Assembly: GCA_008711295.1 (NCBI GenBank) | Contig: VUYV01000216.1 | Span: forward strand, 429,802-493,801 | Length of the DNA: 64,000 nt | Direction: 5' to 3' | Origin: Anarhynchus alexandrinus | Lineage: Eukaryota > Chordata > Aves > Charadriiformes > Charadriidae | Position numbers and translations under genes: made by a program | In this document: positions 1 through 13,289 of the stretch, piece after piece | Position numbering within the stretch: position 1 is the first letter of the stretch | Layout: every line of letters begins with the position of its first letter | Notes under the pieces: model-generated | The model's input: only the letters and a program-made list of their open reading frames with translations | Database searches by the model: none | Told to the model about the DNA's origin: nothing

Positions 1-3000
1 GGAACTGTGCGATGCCAGCCAGCTGGTGATGCAGGGTGCGTTTCATGCCCCCTTTCCTACCCATTCCTCTCCCGGGCTGTCTCCCTGAGGTCCTTCCTCC
101 CTCTTATTGAAAAAGCAGCTGGCGGCTTCAGTGTGAGCAGTTAAGGTCAAACAACACTCCAGTCCTCTGACAGCAATCGTCACACCCGGGAAGTCAGCTC
201 ACATGCAAGAGATGAGGTCCTAAAGTTACAATGAGGAATCTTTTAGAAAGTCCCATTTGAAAGATTTTTTTTTTTTAATAGGTGGCAGTGAATTAGCATT
301 TTCAATGGGAGATTGAAGGATAAGCAGGCAAACTTGTCAGCATCCCCCTGCAGTGCTCTGAATTGGATGCACAGAGCTGCCAGCATTTGTAACCTCGTCA
401 TTAGCCTCTCAATAATTGCTCTTTGTCTGATATGCCTAGTGTCCACACTCAAGTGATCAAATGAAAATTTCTGCTTTCATGCAAGAAAGTAGAACAAAGT
501 TTCCAGTTTCTCATCAAGTCAGGGAAAAGTTTGAAAACGTGATTTCCAAAAGCGTGAAGTCTAACATGGAAAAAAAAATAAATCAAGAAATCCTTGTGTT
601 CAAATCATCTGTGTTTTTAAGAGAGTAGTCAAAGCTATGAATGGGCTTCTACTGTTAAATGAGAATGAAGACATAAAATGAACACTGAGCACACGATTGC
701 AGGGTGCTTTGACTTTTCCTGAAAATCTCAACCTGCAAAGACACATGCACTTTTCAAAATGTTTAGGCATTAGTATATAGCAATGTGGATTTTATTTCCA
801 CATCATAAGCTGTCTTGCCACTTTTCCCCCCTTTCCCAAAAGGGCGCTGTGCAATGCCTACTTGGCAAGGGAGAGGAAATTTCAGTTCTATCTCCTGGCG
901 TTTGCTGAGCTGCATACTCAAAATAACTTTTGCAACACAGCAAAAAGCAATCCCCAAACTTTTCTGGAACTGGAGATTCATCCACAGATTTACCCGCTTC
1001 ACAGAAATTGTTAGATTTTTCTGTTGTAAAATAGTATCTTTGAGGTACAAGAATGTGCAAATGTTTGAAAGCAAAAACTATCTCAATGTACAGTGGCAGG
1101 AAAAAAAAAAAGCGCTCACATCTTGAAAATCTCAAAAGGTCCAAACTAATCTTTTATCCAAATTGTCATTGAGTGTAACAACCAGGGATCAACTCAGCAG
1201 CACCTAGTCCTCACAAAAGGTGTCTAGTGCAAGTGTGACTGCAGTATGTTTCCTTTTCCTGTTAATTAAGAGTAATTAGGGTGCTATTGTGTGAAGGTGT
1301 GTCTTCAAAGTTGTGTCTGGGCCCCCCATTCTTCTGCCTTATTAGTATGTTTCCCCGCACTACTGATAGCCTTAACACTTTTGCTGAGCTCTGTTTGTTT
1401 GTGAGCCCAAATGAAAACACTGGAGGAGTTGAAACAACTTCAGAGACATGTGAAGTGCTCTCTTATTTGGGGAGTTAATTGAATTCCTGTACTTCTGGCT
1501 TTAGGCGACAGATTCCCAGGGAATTTCATGTTTTCTTTACAAATACCTCCTCCTTGTGACTCTTATGTATATGTAGTATTAATTAATAGACTCACAATTC
1601 AAGTTATGATGCTGGGTGTCTGAAAGATGTATGTAATATACACAAAAGATAATAATAATAATACGGATGACTGATGTGGCATTTCGGGTACCTCCATTTT
1701 TCCTGTTTTGAGAGTCTCAGGTTTCATGGTTTAGCTAGGTTCCAGACTTAGTTAATTCTAGATTGCCACAGGCAAGTATGGACACGTTTGCTCCCTGTTA
1801 GTCTGTAGAATAGAACTGGAAATTACTAAAATGTAGCATTTAGTTAGTGAAAATCCAGCTTTGAACCATCATATATGGTAATTTCTGTCCAAGTTTTAAT
1901 ATGGCAAGGCCTGAGTACCTCCCAAAGTAATCCTTCTCTTCTGCTAAATGTTAGCAATAGCAGAATAGCGATTCAGTTGCAAAGACTATCTTGCAGTCTT
2001 TGAAAGAATCGCATGTATGCTAGAAATGGAAAAAAAATTACTAATGCCACAGAGGATTAAATGCCTTCTGGGAACAAGGAATTCCATATCTGAAACATGA
2101 TTCTGTCCTTGCTTAGATGCCTTGAAACAGTAAGTCCATTTCTGTGGTTTATATGTAGTTGCTACAGAGAATCTGGCTTTGCTGATATGAAAGCAAAGAG
2201 TTAATGCTGTCAAATGGTCCCATTTAATTGCACTGCTTATGTCTCCCATGTAGATTGTGAATAATTATTTTTAAGTTGAGGCTTGTGATGTAGAAGGGGA
2301 TGGTGAGAGTCTTCCGAAACTTTTATTGGGAGCAATTTCCCTCTCGCAGGCTAGAATGGGGGTATTAAGGAAAGTCTGTTCTCCCCTGCCCCAGAAATTC
2401 AGTAGTTCAGAAGAAAAATTATATCAGCTAGATATTATATAGAAGCTTGGTACTTGAACAAGTAATTGGTAGGGTAAAGAAGACTGAGCAGTATGAAAGA
2501 CTTATACACTTGTATGGGGAAGGCACAGAAGTTACATGAAAAATTCTACAAATCCATTTAGAACAATAAAAATGGTAACTTCTATATTTACTGACAAAAT
2601 TATTTGTCAAAGCTGCTGACCCCAACTGATGGATATTAGGTAGCCAGCAAATGTGACAAATCGCATTGTAAATTATTGATTTAGATAATTTCTTCTCCAT
2701 GGGTAGTGGAATTATGACTTGTAAAAAACTGATATTTGGAGCTGGCAAATACAGTGGCATTGTAGACACTGTCCTCTTGGCAAGAAACAATCTTCCTAAG
2801 TGATATTGTGGTGAATCCATTTGGGCAACTGTTACAGAGACTCATGCTGTGGCAACTCCACTCTTCTTCCTTGCAAGATGGTCTCTGACCATTTGAATGC
2901 TAACATTCCCTTATACGTAGTGTCCGATGCGGACTTCTGTGAGATATATGTTCAGTCAAGGTCAATATTTCATGTTGATTTTTGCCTGGAGTTGATTCAT

Positions 3001-3715
3001 GATAGGTCTTAGGTGTGAAAGCTTGTGCCTTTTTTGTTGCTCTGTGAATATATTGAGTGGAATCTCTAATACTGCTGGCTATTGACTTTTATTTGTTTGT
3101 TGTCTTTTTTAAGATCTGAGCGCCCTAATGTCTTACTAGAGATTGAAACTATTCAAGGTCTTGTAGGATGGTTCCCTTAAATTTATCATTAGTTGCTTCA
3201 GTAGTGGTTTTTGGGAAAAAAAATAAAATCTGAGTCTTCAAGATAGCAGCCTTATGGCTCCATTTATCAAGAGTCAAAATCAAGACTAACAAGTTACTGA
3301 AGTGATCAAGATGCTGAATCATGCAACATATGAGTTTTTGAACAAGTACTACACATTTTGGATTTGTTTGATTCATGGAGGAGGGAGAGTCTCCTAAGCT
3401 GTCAAGGTTCTAAATTCTCAGTGTATATCAGTTTTATCGTAGGAGCTATTTAGCATACTCTTTTTTTTTTCCCCCTTCTGCTACAGACAAGCTGTCAGCA
3501 TCAGGATGTAACCTGGAAATTAAATATTGTTTGTTGTAGTAAAATTTTTAAACATTATGGTGACTGTGCTTTTATACTTTCACTGTATTTTAAAATAGTG
3601 CTTTTAAAAAGGTAAACAGTTGCCTCTAAAGAAACATGGAAATAACATCTTGATTTGGTAACAGTTCTGAGAAATAGCACTTCTTCAGTGTGCCTGAATT
3701 TAACAAGTTGAATAT

Positions 3716-3746
<31 letters not shown>

Positions 3747-6700
3747 TTGAAAATGGTTAGTTCTGGGAACCTATTGTATGTATTAGTGTTATTGTGGGAT
3801 TATTGCCTATTCAATATTTGGCGGGGATTCAAGGTCACAGCCACTCTGGCAGCTGCGAGTGACCACACTTGGCCAGTGGACAGCTTGCCTTTTGCACTCA
3901 TGCACCACCCCATGGCCTCTTATGGCCTTTCTCATGCTCCTCGATGGAGCACGTTGCTCTTCCCTCACCAGCTCTTTCTGTTGCCTTTGAGATAGCTTGC
4001 TATTTGCCTCTAGCTTTGAGACCATATTTGCATCCTAGGCACATGCATAAAGTACCATCTCAGTCTATCTATAATTTTAATCATTGTAGCGCATCAGCCC
4101 TAAAGCAAAATACTGTCATTGGAACAGTGGCCTTTTAGTTATCAGAGAAGGACTACAGTAAATGCTTTCAAGCTGTACTTGCGTGTCACTGAGAAAGTTT
4201 AGGGCAGCACTCATCGTGTTTTAGGAATTACCGAAGAATTGCAATAATCCCCTATACATTTGCAATTAGGATATTCAAATAGCTACCTTTCATTATGTCA
4301 GTTTTCAGATTTCTGTTGTAAACCTGTGCAAGCTTATAGGTGTGAAGGAAGCAAGGAGTACCACTTTCTACATATTAGCCTGTGTCCTAGCAGGGTTAGA
4401 GGGCTTTTCAACCCAAGATGAATAATAAATACCTCATTCAGATCCCCCTTTACAAAGCTATTTGTGAGTATGGTTCAATAGCTCTTAAGAACAAGAAAGA
4501 AAAGATGGGACTGACCTGTTCATGTCATGTTACTTCAGCCACTGAATAGGCTTGTGGTTACTGCTCCATCTATCTGTGGAAAATCCCTTGCAGAGGTTTT
4601 AAAGAGATCGTAATCAGCCGTAAGGTGATATGTTAAAAGGACTACCAAAACCACCCGTAGAAATTTGAAGCACTAAAGAGGCAAACACTGCAGACAGAAA
4701 ATGCAGATGGCACAGCTACTGTATCGATTTGTTTTTCCTGGAACTATAAACCCATTTATCACTTAAAATTAGTGATCGGCAGGAGCTGGGTCACCCAGTT
4801 CATGATCTAGACTCCACTTTTCCCTCTCCCAAGGACCGCGTGGGTGTGAGCAGGCCAGGTGCACCGCACTGGTGCACTGTGGTCCTTCCCTGCCACCTTC
4901 TCTTCTGGGGGCTCTCAGAGAGGCGTGCACCTGTCCTCTTGCTAAAGACAGAATTCCCCCCATCATGGTACAGAGGAATCTGTTGCAAGAATAATGTGCC
5001 TTTTGGGTGTCTCTGCGTGAAGGTGAGGCCTGTTGTGGCCAAAAAAGCATTAGTGTCTTTGGTTCAGGTTGGGTGGTGGATGCAGCAGCCTTCTGAAGCT
5101 GTGCAGAAGCACATCTCAACTGATAAGCAGAGAGAAAAAAAAAAGCTGACATTTAAAAAGCTATCTTTCAGCATGATCAATCTGGGAAACGCTTTTCGCA
5201 ACCCAGGAAATAAGGGGGTTCCCATTACATGCCACGGTATTTATGTGTGAGCTCCTGGTGTACAGGTTAGTAAAGCTGATCAGACCGTAGCAAATGCCTG
5301 TGGAGATCTGGTGACCATCAGCGATCAATATGTAACCTGAGCTCAAAATCAGAAGGGTCTGTTAACTTCAGTAGGCTGCTCGTCTAATGTTAAGTATGAG
5401 CAAGCAAATTAGTAATAAAACAATTGACATCATCTCTAGCTTATATTTGGGCCCTGTAGCACCCCTAACCTATGCTGGAAATTCTCAGTCTGCATGATAG
5501 GCATCGTAGATCATAACACTGAGCTCCCTTACAGTGCTGAATTCCGGCTCGGTACATTGATAAAGTAGGATGCAGACAGATGTTTGCTGCTGGAACAGAT
5601 GTGCTGGTCTTAATACATTACTGCTTCTCTGCTGATGATTACTGCCCTTCCCCCGAAGAGAGGTGGCAAGACGACTGAGTGCTTCTCATCTGCTTTGGTA
5701 TAAGCTCGGGTATCTTGCCTTAAGCTGCTGTTGAAGGCTGTTTAAACTCAGCCCAGCTGACTTGTCTGTGAAATAGATGGGGGTCTCCCACGGTTTACTC
5801 TAGCTAGTGTTTTGTAAGGAGCGATAACATTTCGGCAGAGACAGAAACGGATGTGATAACTTTCTGTGTGACTTAATAGTAAAAAAAAAACCTCATAAGA
5901 AGATCTCTGCCATGATCTAGATCAAGAAGATAGGAAAGGGCATTGCTGTTGCATTATATGTACCTACAAAACATCCATTGACTTAATAACCGTACATCTT
6001 CCTAGTTTATAATTCTTTGATGTCACCTTTATCAACCCTTAGGGTTCCTAAAGCTTGGAGTTAATTGAAAAAATACTGTATTTTCAATTCTTTCATTTTT
6101 GTTAGCAGCATTTATGAAGTATATGGACTTGCATAGTAGCTTCCTCTATTATTCATGCTGCAGCTTCACACAGAAGTAGAGAAGCAGCATCTTTGCAATT
6201 AGGAAAATAAGTAGTAGAGTTAAAGAAACAAAACCAACGCTTCAAATACACTCCCTAGATTTCAAATAGAGAGTGTTTCTTTAACACAGATCTGATTTTG
6301 GAGCTGGGAGCAGGGTGTATATTTCAAGAGATGCCAGAAATATCTGTTTATGGGAGACTGTGTGGTACTGTGGCCACTGTTTACAAGAAAAAAATGTAAA
6401 CATCTTAAAGATAAAATATTATGTGCTTCCTTAAAAAGCAAAGGGTGTTTAACTTGTAATGTTGCGTGCTTAAATTAATGGAGGTAAGACTATACTGCTA
6501 ATTGGCGTGACAGTTCAGTGGAACTGACCATCTTTACGTACAGCTCGTGTTTCATTCAGTTCTACTCTCTGATTCCACAGGATGATTTAAAAAATAATCA
6601 ACACGTGAACATTTAAAAAACAAGGTTGGACTATTTCTTAGATAGTTCTTAAATATACTGTCTCAGCCGTAAAAGTAGCTCAGAATTGGTTCTGGAGGTT

Positions 6701-9700
6701 TCTTGCTTTAAGGTTAGGGGCATTATGTTCGTGTATTGTGTGGACTGCCTGCATGAGTTGCTACAAAGTTCATTATACTGCTAAGGCTGTCAGTGGTATT
6801 TATGGATATTCATGTGCAGTGAACCCTTGAACCTGAGCTGGTCATCTGAGCGTTGCTTGTAGTTAGAGTTGTGTTTATGCTTAACATTGGTAGCAGTATT
6901 TAATTGCTCCCTAGGAAAAATAATTGCGATTTGAACTCAGTCGTATAGTAGACAAGGGATTGCAAAAATGCCAGGCTCACAGGAAGGATCATCCTTCTTA
7001 CACAAGTATTAATTATTAGACTTCTGTTTTCAGACTCCTGTTTCCAGAGTTTGGAAATGAATGTAGAACAAGTACATAATTCAAACTGCGCCACGTCCAG
7101 CTCCCATTAAAATCAGTAATGGCAAAAATTGCGTTATGGAATTAATCCTATTTCAAAAATATTTTCCAGGCATTTTTCATGTCAGCTGCAAACAGGAGAA
7201 AGGGTGATGATGCCATTTTGCAATAGAGAGGAGTGGAGATCTCGCCTTATACTCCTCTGAAGAATTTCTAATTCAAAGTATTGCAGTGTTATCCCTGCTA
7301 AAGTTTCAGTTCTCATAATATAATATCAGATGAGAAAATCCTGCGTAACGTCTGGTATGTCAGCAGAACTGTTATGGTTCTGAGCCGGGTGGTGGTATAC
7401 GTGTCTTCAGAGTTGCATTTTAGAGCTCTCCTGCCAGCGTAAAGGGAGTTTATATTTCTGTAACTCTAGTGGGGATTCCTTTGGCTTGACACAATCCCGG
7501 GAATGTCTTTCAAACCATGTACATACACAGAACAGATGGCTTTCATGGGAAGCAGGAACTACTGTTCAGCATGTAAAATTTTTTTTTTTTTTCCATTTCT
7601 TGGTAGCTTTCTAACTTGAAATAATCCTTCCACAGATACCGTGAAATGGGAACAATGTCTTGATTCTCTCTTTCTCCATTCTGCTCTTTTTTTCATTTTC
7701 CTGTCAAATTCAAGGAAAACAGCTTTTCTCAGATTCTGAGGGTAAGAGGGAGTTTTTTGAGCTTTAAATTCAGTTACTACTGAATTTAAGCATTTAGAAT
7801 TAATGCTGAATTACTGAAACTGAGCCTTAGTGGACATTTGACAATATAGGGCACTGTTTCCTTCCTTTTGGGCACCAATGCAATCTGACCAAGCCTCAGA
7901 AATTTAATTCTTGACAGAAAGGTAGCTGCATGTGAAAAATCATTTTTAGAATGTAATGCATTTTGCTTGTAATTTGATTAAATATGATCGTTTTGTAGTA
8001 TCATATAGCAACATCAGTGAGTGATATGTTGTGATAGAATATGCTATGAAGTGACCACATAAGAAGATAATTAAAGATCATGTTTTATCAGATTTTCACA
8101 CTCTTGCACTTAAAGGGTTGTCACCATAAATGGATAGTTAAATAATAAATTGTCTGCCCCCTGCAAACATTAACTTGTTAAATGGCTCTGCTTTCTCATA
8201 ACTGCGTTTCCTTTCCAAGTCTTGTTGCCTTATAGGAAATTAGCCTTTTTTGGTTGCAGAATAGCAGTAAATGGAACTACTGCTGCTTTTGCTGTGTTAC
8301 CCATTCCTCTGCACTCTTGTCAGTCTGGCAGTCAGTTTCTCATAGATTTTGTTAATATTTCTGTATCTTGATAAGAAAAAGATGAGAACAAGCAACCAGA
8401 TAAAGGAAAACAAGACAACTTCAAAAATTTGGTGTGTAGATATCTTTGTAATAAAATCAGGATTTGACCTTGAAAGCATTTCCTAGTTACTACAAAGACA
8501 AAGAACAGAAGCTGTAAGTTAATATTCAGCTGTACAATAATGAATTACAATCTAACATTAGAGAGAAAAAATAAGAGTAGTCTATTGTAATTCTTTAATT
8601 GAAAATGTATCATTGTGGAATTGTTACTTGGATACCACTCGTATTCTTATGGAAATGTGTTTCCTTTTATTAGCAGGTCGATTTATTTGATGATATTACA
8701 GAATTGTAGGTTAATTTTAATCTACTAACCCTGTGTTGCATTGATATTGTCCAGCTACATGTTTTAAATAAGCACGTGACTTCTAGTGTCTAGCTCTTAT
8801 TTTCCATCTGCATATTTGCAAGTGCTGAGATTAACGTATCATCTGCAGCCAGAGAACTAAGTTAGCACATTTTAAAGAAGGCACATGCAGAGAATGTATC
8901 AAGAATAGATCAGCCAAAATTAATGAAAAACGTGGAAAAACTGAATCTAGACACCAGGTACTTAGTATGTTAGACCTGAGTGTATATAATAGGAATTGAG
9001 AGCATAAAATTGTAACATCTGTCTGAATCACATCTCTTAAAGATAGTGGGGAAGCGTTCAAGAAAAGAAGTTGCATTTCTGTGTTTGTTTTGGTCGCGTC
9101 AGATTTGGGAGTCTCCCATGAGCTTTTAGCTTTCATCTGAGAGTAGGAGAATTACCATAGCCTGATGATGGTTTACGGCCACTGAGAGACGATGAAGATA
9201 CCAGACTTGCATCAGCACGTGAACTGACCATGCAGACGTTGCTGAATCATCCCAGCCAAACAGAAGTTATAGGCACTACACTTTAGCCTCCACCTTGCTT
9301 GGGTATTTTGGCAGAGGTAGTTACATTGGAGGCAGGAAAATAAATAATTGCAACGTCAGTTATACTTGGGGAGTTTTGTGGTAGAAGTTTAATGAGCTCC
9401 CAAGAGCCATCCCTGTGCTGGCCCTGTGTGATTTCATGGAATAAACGTTGTCAGTATGGTGTTGTGTATGCGCGTGCTGCTTTTTGGAGATTGGGCAAAA
9501 TTCCTTTTGTGGTACTAGAGCTGCCAAGGGCCAAGCAATTATTATGGATTACTTGAGCAGCTCTTTCAGTGATGACTGACTGAGGAGAGTTCAGCATCAT
9601 AAGACCCATGTGATAATTGTTGGGCTAGTCACTCCTGACCAGAGCAAGCACTAACTTTGGTTGCAATGAGTGGCTGGGAGCTCGTTGATTGGCAATCTTC

Positions 9701-12700
9701 CCGTTAAGAGCATACAAGAATTAAAAAGTATGTTATGAGGCTTATACCACTAATTATATTTCATGTGGTTTTTTGAGAAGCATATTTATTCTATGGGTGA
9801 AGCTGGAGCCTGCAGGCCAGGGCAGCATACTGATGGTGCCCTGCAGCAGAGGAGGTGGTGGCAAGACTTGCAGACTTTCAGTGCGTGGTGATTTGCAACC
9901 AATTCTGCCTTAAATAAGCTGTTACAATTATGCAAAAAGTCTTCATCAGTGAAGTCTCAGACATCAGAACTGTCCTTAATGGTGAACACACAGGTTGTGC
10001 CGTTAATGTTTGCTCCCTTCCACAGAAACGTAGGGACAATTTTCACCTTGCCAGATAAAAAAACATGGACTGCAGTAGCAACTCAGACTGCGAACAGCCT
10101 ACACTATGTGCTTTTAAGGGAGTATGTTTTTGAAAGACAAATTCTGGATAACCCTTAAAAACTGCATTTAATGCTTATTCAAAGTGCTAGCAGGGCGATC
10201 ATAAAAACTGACACCTATATTTATGGCTTAAATAAGATGATCTGTGCTTTGATCCTCCAAAATCCTAGCATAATGCTCTGCCGCTGAGCCTTGTTCCTTC
10301 TGATGGCATGAGATATCCTGCATCCCCCCCTCAGTCCTTGGTCTTTCTGCTGTGACCCTCAGCAAGAGAGCACCAGTCACTGCTGCTTTGGGTGTGGAAC
10401 ATGCCCACTAGGGACCTGGTTTGTGATTACCAGCTAATTTTACATAGGCCACCCCTAGAGCTGTTGGGGACAAATAAATCATTGCAGAGCTGTCCTGGAT
10501 TTAAGCCACCAAAAGGCCTGTGAAAATATTTGTTATCCAGATACCTGAGCTGGCCGGCCCTTTCTACAGAATTTAAACTGCCTTACACATTTTGCATTGC
10601 TCGTTTTGGATGGTTTTAGGCAAGCAAGTTGAAAAAGTAGGTTTTGGCCGTTGAAGCAGGAAATGTGCGTTTGCCGTTTAAGTGCATGTCAGTAGGGAAA
10701 AATCCCGTTAAACTCCAGTTGATGAGACCATGTACAGTGAAATGAAATCTGACCATTTTGATAGAAGTACTTGATGCTATAGAAGTTTTTTGTAATGGAG
10801 TGTAAAAATTGTTCCCGTTTCCTCGTAGAGCAGTTTAAGACATCCCAGCTTTTCTTGCTGTCACTCCCAGTGCCTTGCTTACATCTGCTTATCACCAAGG
10901 CTTCTCTGTGAAGGTCCCTCTCCTTGAAAATGCTGTCAGGACACCCACAGCATGGCTTGTAAGATCTGACAGAAGGCCCATCTACAAAATAATCAGGCTT
11001 CTTTTTGTCTCGCTTTTGATTCACACTCGCTCTTCCCCCTGGGGAGGCTTGTTTCCCATTCTTGGGAATGGCTGAGGTGTCCAAGCAGCCAACCTGGTCA
11101 TGGAGCCTCCCCCGCAAAGCGCAACTGCCCACTCCTTTGAGAATGAGTACTTTCTAGGTTGGCGGAGAGAGGGACCTGTCTACGTTTAAACAGCATGATT
11201 TACAGGTAGAGGAGCTTGCTTAGCACGTGATTTGTTTTACACGCAAAAGGTATTGGGGATTACACTTTAATGCGGTTTTTCAGCTGTAGAGACAGACAGT
11301 GAAGAGAGCTGTTGCATCTCCGAATTTGTTCCAGCTCCTCGCTTGGGGCCAAGCTTTGGTTCCCCTGCACCCTCCGGCTGCTGAGGGTTGCTCTGTGAGG
11401 AGGGCTTTGGGTGACTTTTTTTTTTTTTTGCACAGAGATTGGTTAAACAGCCAATCCTCACTCCACTCACCCCGGCGAAGGAAATCCTGTATGAACTGGA
11501 AAGTGTTAGAAAGGATTTAATGAGATTATCATGAACTGTTACTTCACAAAAAAAAATCTTAAACCCGCAAGCAGCTGTGCTGTGTAACTGGGGACAGGTG
11601 AAGGAATGTGAAGGACTAAAGAAGCTCTCTCCTTATTTAAAGAGGCAGAGCCAAGGAGGTTTTTTAATGTTTAATATTCATTTTAGCTAAGAAAACACAA
11701 ACAAGCAAACAAAACCTTCCACCGAGGGATACTGTTAAAGTCAAATATCTTCAAATGTAAACTTATTTTTAATAATATTGCAGAAGTAAGGGATACTGAA
11801 ATTACTACTAGAAAATTCAGTAGCCCAGTGGACTATGCAAACTCCTACTTGCCTTCAAGTTCATCACACCAGTTAGAAGTGACTCAGAAACATCGTATTG
11901 TGTCCATGTCACATTAGGGACTGCTTTGAAGTTTTGATGTGTCTTCTGTTGAAATACAAAGAACTTATTAGCAATAGAGTGAAATTTGGTTGTTGGTTTT
12001 TTTTTTTTTTCTTTCTAACATATGCTTGTGGTAAACCTGTAAATACAGCTGAGATTTATTTTGACGCCAAGTACTGCCTGTGTTCTTTGTGACATTGAAG
12101 TCATGAAATGCATTTACTTTCGGTGTGTTTGGTTACTTCTGTGGTCTTTGTGCACCTGTCATTATAGGAAAGTTTTAAATAGTGGGTGTATATTATGGCA
12201 TTAACCGCCCTGGAGACCTGGGTACCTAAAGCCAGTGTGCCACTGTGGTTCTTCAGGGTGATCTGCTGTGAAGTCCAACATATACAGCAATGTGATTGCA
12301 CACAGAGGAAGACGTTGTTTTGTGCAGTAAAAAAGTGACTTCAACTGGAAATTGTTAACCACTAAGTAAGATGTATGGGAGAAAAAAATATTCTCTGCAA
12401 GCATTTAGTGTTGGATTTATTTTGGCAGATGCCTATCTTGAATTTGTAGGACGCTTTCCAAATCCATCAGATATGCATTTAGGCAGGGGACTAAATCTAT
12501 GTCTTTGTCCATTTATTGGTTGGGATAATAGCTTGGTGGCTGAAAAGTAAACTGTGGTGAAAGGAACTTCTGAAATATGAAATTATGTACTGATAAGATA
12601 TTGTAGCAAGGGACTCTGCCATAGCTTGTTTGGTGAGAACACTTCATCTTATAAAAGCCTTACTTATTATTTTTATGCATGCTTAAAACCCGCTAGTGTG

Positions 12701-12800
12701 ATTTTTCTCAGTTCCAAAAGACAAAATTTATGATAGAGCGGCTTATTGATGTAGGTTTAAACCTTGATGTTTCACGCTTTCAAATTTGCATGTTAGCTGG
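1..12800. other. Non-coding flank, no gene recognised
   Basis: This AT-rich stretch has stop codons scattered through all frames, and its longest open frames (up to about 150 codons) are low in CpG and resemble no protein family I know. I see no RNA gene and no clear mobile element. It holds short homopolymer and simple repeats, for example T-runs near 7580 and 11420 and an A-run near 5880. Under the reading that a plus-strand gene begins at about 20.9 kb, this is upstream intergenic DNA. It may contain distal enhancers, but none can be named without cross-species alignment. Confidence 0.6.
3712..3748. repeat. (TATT)n microsatellite
   Basis: About nine tandem copies of a TATT tetranucleotide run without visible interruption. 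This is a simple sequence repeat and probably length-polymorphic. It gives rise to a meaningless Leu/Ile/Tyr/Phe-rich open frame. Confidence 0.95.
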
Positions 12801-12809
12801 TGTTACAAC

Positions 12810-13130
12810 CACCTTGAGAGATCTCGCCCAGCAGGGAGATGGTCGGGTCGCCTAACGACGTACCAGGCAGGAGTCGGCGTATGCAGAGATGCACGCGCGT
12901 GGCTTAAGCTCCCTAATGGTGTGCCGAGAATAGGACTGAGCCCATCTGTGCCTTTCTTCTGGCTAGGCCAGAGGGCTAAATTTAGGTTCCCAGGTGGCGA
13001 AAGGGGCTGAAGAGCAGCTGCCAGCTCTGCCCGCGGCAGGCGAGCGGGCGGGCTCCCGGGGACAGGGGGTTTCGGCTCCCCAGCAGGAGGCTGGCTGCGG
13101 ATCTCATCTGCGGATGAGAGAGGAAAGCCC
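12810..13130. promoter_or_regulatory. CpG-enriched patch, possible small island
   Basis: In an otherwise CpG-poor flank, this stretch of about 320 bases contains many CpG dinucleotides, including ACGACG, CACGCGCG and a CCCGCGG / GCGAGCGGGCGG block near 13030-13050. It could be a weak or distal promoter, an orphan CpG island or a hypomethylated enhancer upstream of the main island. Both strands carry open frames here (about 75 and 160 codons), but these follow from high GC and show no recognisable domain. No splice-site context decides an exon. Function is inference only. Confidence 0.35.
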
Positions 13131-13289
13131 TGAAAAAATAGCGTGAATGAGTAAAAGAGTTTTTTGAGGGTAGTTACAGCCCTCTCCTTGCTCTCGTCCG
13201 CTCTGTACCCAGCCACCACACCGAACCATCCATCTCTGTTGGTCTTTCTCTTCTGTCGTCTTGCAGCCTCATTCTTTGGCATATGGAGA

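Noticed and set aside
12803..13282. 159-codon minus-strand open frame in the 12.8-13.3 kb GC patch
   Set aside because: It is Pro/Ala/Ser/Arg-rich with no domain resemblance. Frames on the opposite strand are also open, as expected from GC content.
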